Origin: Burkholderiaceae bacterium
GTDB lineage: Bacteria; Pseudomonadota; Gammaproteobacteria; Burkholderiales; Burkholderiaceae_A
Direction: 5' to 3'
NCBI GenBank assembly: GCA_004214155.1
Contig: SGYQ01000002.1
Coordinates: 140,005-204,004, forward strand
DNA length: 64,000 nucleotides
Part shown: positions 59,636 to 64,000 of the stretch, piece after piece
How positions within the stretch are numbered: position 1 is the stretch's first letter
Layout of the letters: the number at the start of each line of letters is the position of its first letter
Position numbers and translations under genes: made by a program
The notes under the pieces: model-generated
Database searches by the model: none
Seen by the model: only the letters and a program-made list of their open reading frames with translations
What the model was told of the DNA's origin: nothing

Positions 59636-61174
59636 TCAAGGTAGATATATAGGAATTGCACTGCTAAACGTCAGCGATAACATTACCCCGTTTGCCATCC
59701 CTATGGAAATAAAGCTTCTAACTTTATTATTTATGATATTTGATAAGAAACCAAAAACAAGGAAGAAGGCTACGAACAATAAGACTGCATACGCAAGTAG
59801 AAATAAGTCTGAAGGGTTTAAATAAATAGAAAATATAAGCGAACAAACAATAGTTACTTTAAATAAATTTGCTAACAGCACTCCTCGGATCAAAGTTTCA
59901 TATAAAACCTGAATAATTAGGCACACAGGAATGGTCACGATCAACAGAATCAAAAAGATTTCAATGCGGCCAACTGAAACGTAGTAAGTGCTGACATAAT
60001 AATTAAGGATCAAGCCAAGGCCAAACAGATAATAAACTGTGAGACATCCGAACAGCTTCAAACTTAGTGCATGCAACCACTTTTCCTTCATAAATACAGG
60101 GGAAATTAAGACCCACAAGATGGTTATAAATAAAAAGGTATTGAAAATATGGTTATGAACAGGAAAACGCAAAAATTCACCACTGAATTTTGTCAAAAAC
60201 AAAGGTAAGAAGATGATGGTTGCAAAACTAAAAACCATGTATCGAGCAATAGATATTGTAAAATTTTCCTTACTATTTTTTTCTAAAAATGTGGATAAAA
60301 ATAACCCAATTAAGAATAAGCTCCCAAATACTCCCAAAGCCCATACACCAATTCTATTTGTTTTTCTTTCAAATTTTTCTTTTGAGCTCGAAGTCCAATT
60401 TAAAATTTCAAGTTGAGTTTTCTTTGCATATAAAATTCCAACATGGTCTGCCCCAGGAATTACAATAGTTTTTCTAGCATTATTGCCTAGGATGTCTCCA
60501 TAAAGTTTGTCGATTTTAGGGTTGTCGATCCCGATCTTATTGAATAATTCTAATGTTTTCTTTGTTAGCCCCTTTTCCCATTCTCCATTTATAACTAATA
60601 AATTTGGAAAGTCGTTTTTAGGAATTTCATCGGTATAGGAAGAGATAGCGATAACCGATTCTATATCGTCTCTTCCTTGCGTAGCTCGGATTATAATGTC
60701 GCTGGCCATCGAATGACCAATCAGAACCGCCTTTGATCGGTTATAACGCTCCTTATACCCATTGATAACTTGATTTAGTTGCCTGACAAATTGTCTAGTG
60801 GGTCCATTTTTACTCTTTACATCTCCGGAAAAGGGGATTTTGTGTTTACCATGCCCTAGAAAATCAAAACGTATTACGATATGTCCGTCTCTCGATAGTG
60901 CAACTGCTAGTGCCCTCATGAATTCTGTGGAACCCGCAAAACCATGAGTCAGTATTACTAGCTTCCCCGAAGGGTCTGTTTTACTGGTAATAGTGACTGG
61001 AGTTTCTTCTAGGTACTCTGATGTTGTAAATAGAAGATTTTCTTCACTTAAAAGATTTTTAATACAGAAACCCAGCAACACAATTAAGCAAGTTATAACA
61101 AAAAAACTAACAACAGTTTTTAAAACAATTTGTTTGTCGGATTGATCAGTTACGAGCTTAATTATATTAATCAC
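59636..61174 (-). CDS. Alpha/beta hydrolase fused to a polytopic membrane domain
   Basis: One N-terminal membrane helix (about residues 19-40) is followed by an alpha/beta-hydrolase domain to about residue 260: oxyanion segment LTHGFAGSTEF, FDFLGHGKH, nucleophile Ser in GHSMAS, and the catalytic His in GADHVGIL. The C-terminal half (about 275-512) holds seven or so hydrophobic helices. The GTG start has no strong ribosome site. I know no name for this fusion; an envelope lipid or peptide esterase is a guess. It stands alone between the DMT exporter and a small lipoprotein. Confidence 0.78.
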   Translation of the reverse strand: MINIIKLVTDQSDKQIVLKTVVSFFVITCLIVLLGFCIKNLLSEENLLFTTSEYLEETPVTITSKTDPSGKLVILTHGFAGSTEFMRALAVALSRDGHIVIRFDFLGHGKHKIPFSGDVKSKNGPTRQFVRQLNQVINGYKERYNRSKAVLIGHSMASDIIIRATQGRDDIESVIAISSYTDEIPKNDFPNLLVINGEWEKGLTKKTLELFNKIGIDNPKIDKLYGDILGNNARKTIVIPGADHVGILYAKKTQLEILNWTSSSKEKFERKTNRIGVWALGVFGSLFLIGLFLSTFLEKNSKENFTISIARYMVFSFATIIFLPLFLTKFSGEFLRFPVHNHIFNTFLFITILWVLISPVFMKEKWLHALSLKLFGCLTVYYLFGLGLILNYYVSTYYVSVGRIEIFLILLIVTIPVCLIIQVLYETLIRGVLLANLFKVTIVCSLIFSIYLNPSDLFLLAYAVLLFVAFFLVFGFLSNIINNKVRSFISIGMANGVMLSLTFSSAIPIYLP

Positions 61175-61216
61175 TGAAAGCTAATGTAAGTTTTTTTATT
61201 TAACCGAGAGTGCGTC

Positions 61217-61447
61217 TTATTTTTTTACGCATTCGCGCCATGCCCAAGCATAATATGCATCTCTACTTTTGAATGCGGTGTCAAAATACTCACGCTGTTT
61301 TGAATTTGGTTTCGCCTGATCATAAAAGTTCATTTGCGCTTCAACACACATCTCTTCTGCTGATTTTGAACAGCCAGATATAAACACAATCAATAGTGAA
61401 CTCATCAGTAAATTCAATCTAATACTACTAAATATTCCCGTTTTCAT
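61217..61447 (-). CDS. 76-residue lipoprotein, unknown
   Basis: No family recognised. A lipobox (LLIVFISGC, Cys about 26) follows a hydrophobic leader; the mature part is about 50 residues, with two further Cys (EEMCVEAQ, WRECVKK) that could pair, aromatic YYAWAWRE, and helix-forming sequence. It lies between the bciA-like gene and the hydrolase on the same strand, with gaps of about 45 bases, so the three may be co-transcribed. Confidence 0.65.
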   Translation of the reverse strand: MKTGIFSSIRLNLLMSSLLIVFISGCSKSAEEMCVEAQMNFYDQAKPNSKQREYFDTAFKSRDAYYAWAWRECVKK

Positions 61448-61492
61448 AACTATTTTGTTAATATAACGATGGACGAAATAATCTGCATTTTA

Positions 61493-62479
61493 TCAAAACA
61501 ATTTTGCATCTACCCTGTAATTATTCTTATCCGTATTTCTTAACGTGTACTCATAAAAATTATCAAGCAGATCTTGTCCAAATTCTGGTGTATCTCTGTC
61601 AGAGTATTTATTCTCCTCTGAATTCCAGACCAACATAGACTCCGTTGCATAATAGTGAGCTATCCGCAAAAACTCTCGAAAATCGGCAAGTTTATTCGAA
61701 AAGATACATAATGGTGTCAGAAAATACGAAAAAAGCAGAAAAAGAAAACTTGGAATTTTTCTAATTCTTATAGGAAGCTCCGCCTTTTCAAAAAGTATTC
61801 TCGCTTGACCCAATGGGGTAATCGCAGGACCAGGACCTCCAATTGGTAAAACTTTGTACTGCATTTCCTGTGTAGTTAGGCAGTTACAAATAAAAACTGC
61901 TAAGTCCTCCTTGGATATAGGTTTACACGCAGTATTCAAACCCGAATCAAATACCACAAAAGACTTGCCGTCTTTTACGTTTTTTATTTGGCCAGCCAAA
62001 GATTTAAAATAAGCGGTCGGTCTTACAATACTATACATAAGATTAGAGGTCTTTAGTTCTTTTTCGAAAGCTAGTTTTGCCTTCTGGAAACACAGCCTTG
62101 GTTTCTGAACGCATATTGCTGATAATAAGATAAATTTATTGCAATTAATTATTTGAGCAAAATTTAAAAGGTTTTTGTTTGCAGTGTATTCTGTGTTCCA
62201 CGAATCCTTAATCCCCCCTTTACGACTTCCTAGGCAACTAATAACTGCAAACGCATTTGGTATCTTTTTTTCTAATTCATCTAACTTTAAATTACCAGAC
62301 GTCAAATCCATCTCAAACAATTTCACACCTGTTTGTTTCAAAAAGATTTTATCTTCTAAATTACGACCAACACAAAAAACTTTGTAGCCCCTTTTGATTA
62401 ATTCGACTAAAACTTGAAAGCCAACATAACCTGTTGCCCCGCTTAAAATTATAACTTTTTGTTCTTTCAGTTTATCCAT
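61493..62479 (-). CDS. bciA: Divinyl chlorophyllide a 8-vinyl-reductase-like protein (BciA family)
   Basis: NAD(P)-binding atypical SDR. After the Rossmann start GATGYVGFQVL, the family-specific run is clear: CLGSRKGGIKDSW, LLSAICVQKPRLCFQKAK, YSIVRPTAYFKSLAGQI, ACKPISKEDLA, VLPIGGPGPAITP and the late YYATESMLVW. These are the hallmarks of BciA/DVR, which reduces the 8-vinyl group of divinyl chlorophyllide in (bacterio)chlorophyll synthesis. Length is 328 residues. No other pigment or photosystem gene is in the window, so it may belong to a dispersed phototrophy set or be a repurposed homologue. It diverges from an SDR gene across 75 bases. Confidence 0.82.
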   Translation of the reverse strand: MDKLKEQKVIILSGATGYVGFQVLVELIKRGYKVFCVGRNLEDKIFLKQTGVKLFEMDLTSGNLKLDELEKKIPNAFAVISCLGSRKGGIKDSWNTEYTANKNLLNFAQIINCNKFILLSAICVQKPRLCFQKAKLAFEKELKTSNLMYSIVRPTAYFKSLAGQIKNVKDGKSFVVFDSGLNTACKPISKEDLAVFICNCLTTQEMQYKVLPIGGPGPAITPLGQARILFEKAELPIRIRKIPSFLFLLFSYFLTPLCIFSNKLADFREFLRIAHYYATESMLVWNSEENKYSDRDTPEFGQDLLDNFYEYTLRNTDKNNYRVDAKLF

Positions 62480-62554
62480 TTTTCTCTATCCTAGGATACT
62501 GTATAGTATTTATCTTAATGTGCAAACAATAAAACAGAGGCTAGTTAGCTCAAT

Positions 62555-63352
62555 ATGTCAAAAACGATCTTAATTACTGGGGCCACAGATGGAATTGGAC
62601 TTGAGACAGCAAAGAAACTGTTGCAACAAGGTCATACAATTTTAGCTCACGGAAGAAATGAGGAAAAACTAAATAAACTAAAAAAAGAATTAGCAACAAC
62701 AGGTAAAATTGAAACCTACCTTGCAGACCTAAGTTCTAAAGATGCAGTCTTATACCTTGCAAAGGAAGTTGCGAAAAATCATAGTAGTATCAATGTGCTA
62801 ATAAATAACGCTGCAGTCCTGAAAACTACTGATGTCGTGAAAACTGATGGATTAGATGTACGCTTTTTTGTAAACACGTTGGCTCCCTATCTACTAACAA
62901 AAAAATTACTGCCTTTGCTGAAGGGTTCAGGAAGAGTTATTAATGTAGCTTCGGCAGCGCAGGCATCGGTAAATTTTCATGCGCTTAATGGTAAAGCAAT
63001 TGCCCTCAACGACATGGAAGCCTACTCACAAAGTAAGCTTGCCCTAATTATGTGGTCTACTACCATGAGCAACATAGTTGATCCGAATGAAACTATATTT
63101 GTATCAGTAAATCCAGGCTCCTTACTGGGAACGAAGATGGTAAAAGAGGCATTTAACATTGAAGGAAAAAGTATTAGCATTGGAGCAAATATTTTGATAA
63201 AACTTGCGATACATTATGAATCGACTACTATTTCTGGAAAATATTTTGACAACGATCTCAACCAATTTCGTATTCACCACCCAGATGCGCTAGATAAACA
63301 AAGATGTCATGATCTTTTGAAGACTATGAATGACATACTACAACTTTCATGA
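62555..63352 (+). CDS. Short-chain dehydrogenase/reductase
   Basis: Classical SDR of 265 residues. The cofactor motif TGATDGIG (residues 8-15) is followed by HGRNEEKL, whose Arg favours NADP. NNAA is at about 88-91, the catalytic Ser in NVASAAQ, and Tyr-x3-Lys in AYSQSKLAL. The build resembles retinol dehydrogenase/WWOX-like SDRs and, distantly, protochlorophyllide reductase, but it lacks the length of that enzyme. It diverges from the bciA-like gene, which raises but does not prove a pigment-related role. Confidence 0.88.
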   Translation: MSKTILITGATDGIGLETAKKLLQQGHTILAHGRNEEKLNKLKKELATTGKIETYLADLSSKDAVLYLAKEVAKNHSSINVLINNAAVLKTTDVVKTDGLDVRFFVNTLAPYLLTKKLLPLLKGSGRVINVASAAQASVNFHALNGKAIALNDMEAYSQSKLALIMWSTTMSNIVDPNETIFVSVNPGSLLGTKMVKEAFNIEGKSISIGANILIKLAIHYESTTISGKYFDNDLNQFRIHHPDALDKQRCHDLLKTMNDILQLS

Positions 63353-63486
63353 AATATATATCTAAAAGGCTTTTCAGACTTATACTGACATCCTAAAAAC
63401 TCACTCTTCATAACGTAGCATCCTAGCTTTACTATTCCTCCGACTATGAGATTACAACGTTAGACAGGTGTAATGCAAACGTATTT

Positions 63487-63753
63487 TTAATTAACCATCC
63501 AGTGGAGACTACACTTGTAATCACAGATAACCGTGTTTTCTTTAGTCTGTTTCCTACATCTGATTTGAGCTGTATCAATTCCCGTGTAAGGTTTACATAG
63601 CTTTTTCATCGTTTCGATAGGATAACTTTCTGTAGTAGATAGTAATCTTCCTTGATATTTGTTAGAAAGATTAGGTTCATAAAAATCGGCATCTCGTGTG
63701 TCAGCAAAACTTTGACTCATCATAATGCAAAATATCAAAAAAAACTTTTTCAT
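63487..63753 (-). CDS. Small exported Cys-containing protein, unknown
   Basis: No family recognised. A signal peptide (LIFCIMMSQSFADT) leaves about 70 residues with Cys in KKLCKP, IRCRKQ and VICDYKCSLH. It is basic. The IRC...VIC-x2-KC spacing loosely recalls the exported Cys-rich proteins at 33.8-35.7 kb, but alignment is too weak to call them related. GGTACC-rich sequence with AAAGGTACC precedes the ATG. The next gene on the same strand (63803) is also an exported-looking small protein, cut by the window edge. Confidence 0.6.
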   Translation of the reverse strand: MKKFFLIFCIMMSQSFADTRDADFYEPNLSNKYQGRLLSTTESYPIETMKKLCKPYTGIDTAQIRCRKQTKENTVICDYKCSLHWMVN

Positions 63754-63802
63754 AAGTGGTACCTTTCTTTTTGATCACAACAGCTAATTAACCTTGATAA
63801 AA

Positions 63803-64000
63803 TTATTTCAATTTCGCCAACTCACAAGCAAAAGCATCCGTTAAAGCGCCTGCCCCTCCCTTTTTTAACTGCTGGGCCTCATTCGGGTTTAATCTCATAA
63901 TTGGTTTACCTAACCCCATTGCCGACTTATATATGTAAAAATTTTGCCAAACAACTTTTTCTCCATCACATTTGCTTTTTTTCGATACTACGAGAGAAGT
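63803..64000 (-). CDS. C-terminal part of an unknown protein (cut by window end)
   Basis: A minus-strand frame enters from beyond 64000 and ends at TAA 63803-63805 after 65 visible codons. The content is protein-like: SKKSKCDGEKVVWQNFYIY, then KPIMRLNPNEAQQLKKGG and TDAFACELAKLK. Two Cys are visible. No family recognised; its beginning is outside the window. It lies 50 bases upstream of the 63487 gene on the same strand and may be co-transcribed. Confidence 0.6.
   Translation of the reverse strand, partial: TSLVVSKKSKCDGEKVVWQNFYIYKSAMGLGKPIMRLNPNEAQQLKKGGAGALTDAFACELAKLK

Noticed and set aside
62555..63352. SDR considered as light-dependent protochlorophyllide reductase because of the bciA-like neighbour
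   Set aside because: 265 residues is too short and the POR-specific insert and Cys residues are not seen; generic SDR motifs only.
1..64000. Search for tRNA, rRNA, CRISPR arrays, insertion sequences and prophage
   Set aside because: No cloverleaf, rRNA-like block, spaced direct repeats, transposase or phage structural gene could be recognised by eye.

Overview
The window is AT-rich bacterial chromosome, densely coding on both strands, with no rRNA, tRNA, CRISPR array, insertion sequence or phage module that I could recognise. It points to a low-GC, respiring, free-living proteobacterium. Evidence includes Coq7-type ubiquinone synthesis, lipoproteins, an outer-membrane barrel and the fabD/fabH/plsX/rpmF/yceD/maf/sppA/rluC/rne block. 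moaA directly after rne, and a Gln at the quinolone-contact position of ParC, lean towards Betaproteobacteria rather than Gammaproteobacteria; this is inference from gene order and recall.

Layout. 1-6.4 kb: fatty-acid and phospholipid initiation genes (fabD, fabH, plsX) behind rpmF and yceD, all on the minus strand, then maf (inverted), a SppA-type peptidase and rluC. 6.4-10.4 kb: rne, divergent from rluC, followed by moaA. 10.4-18 kb: two tandem c-type cytochromes, htpG, parC-parE and rraA (an RNase E regulator). 18-20.6 kb: a hotdog thioesterase, an exported unknown, a lipoprotein aminopeptidase and a glutathione peroxidase. 20.7-28.3 kb: one 2510-residue adhesin-like protein with Trp-rich/EF-hand-like repeats, RTX nonapeptides and a DUF4214 end. 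28.4-33.7 kb: an L-2-hydroxyglutarate-oxidase-like enzyme, an MFS carrier, and an SLC13 plus SLC1 dicarboxylate carrier pair with overlapping genes.

33.7-36.8 kb is the most obscure stretch: four small exported Cys-rich proteins, two mini membrane-protein candidates and an unknown gene pair. 36.8-41.4 kb holds the Anbu (ancestral beta subunit) proteasome operon: circularly permuted ATP-grasp, alpha-E, transglutaminase-like and Anbu genes, with a HAD gene at its end. 41.4-43.3 kb is gene-poor, with an EF-hand lipoprotein, a 67-residue membrane protein and a probable pseudogene. 43.3-51.8 kb holds arsC, an ArsR regulator, a lipoprotein acetamidase/formamidase homologue, coq7, an aldehyde dehydrogenase with DUF779, pirin and a renalase-like oxidase.

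51.9-54.2 kb is a metal (probably copper) island: a cupredoxin, then an operon of an outer-membrane barrel, a MerP-like HMA protein, a MerT-like membrane protein and csoR. It is driven by a near-consensus promoter with a CsoR-like palindrome that overlaps an apparently leaderless start codon. 54.3-64 kb holds a RhlE-type helicase with a DETD box, selO, a beta-propeller lipoprotein, a DMT exporter, a membrane-fused alpha/beta hydrolase, a bciA-like divinyl chlorophyllide reductase (with no other photosynthesis gene in view), an SDR and small exported unknowns.

Many genes start with TTG or GTG; where the start was ambiguous I chose it from Shine-Dalgarno placement and family alignment, and say so in each entry.
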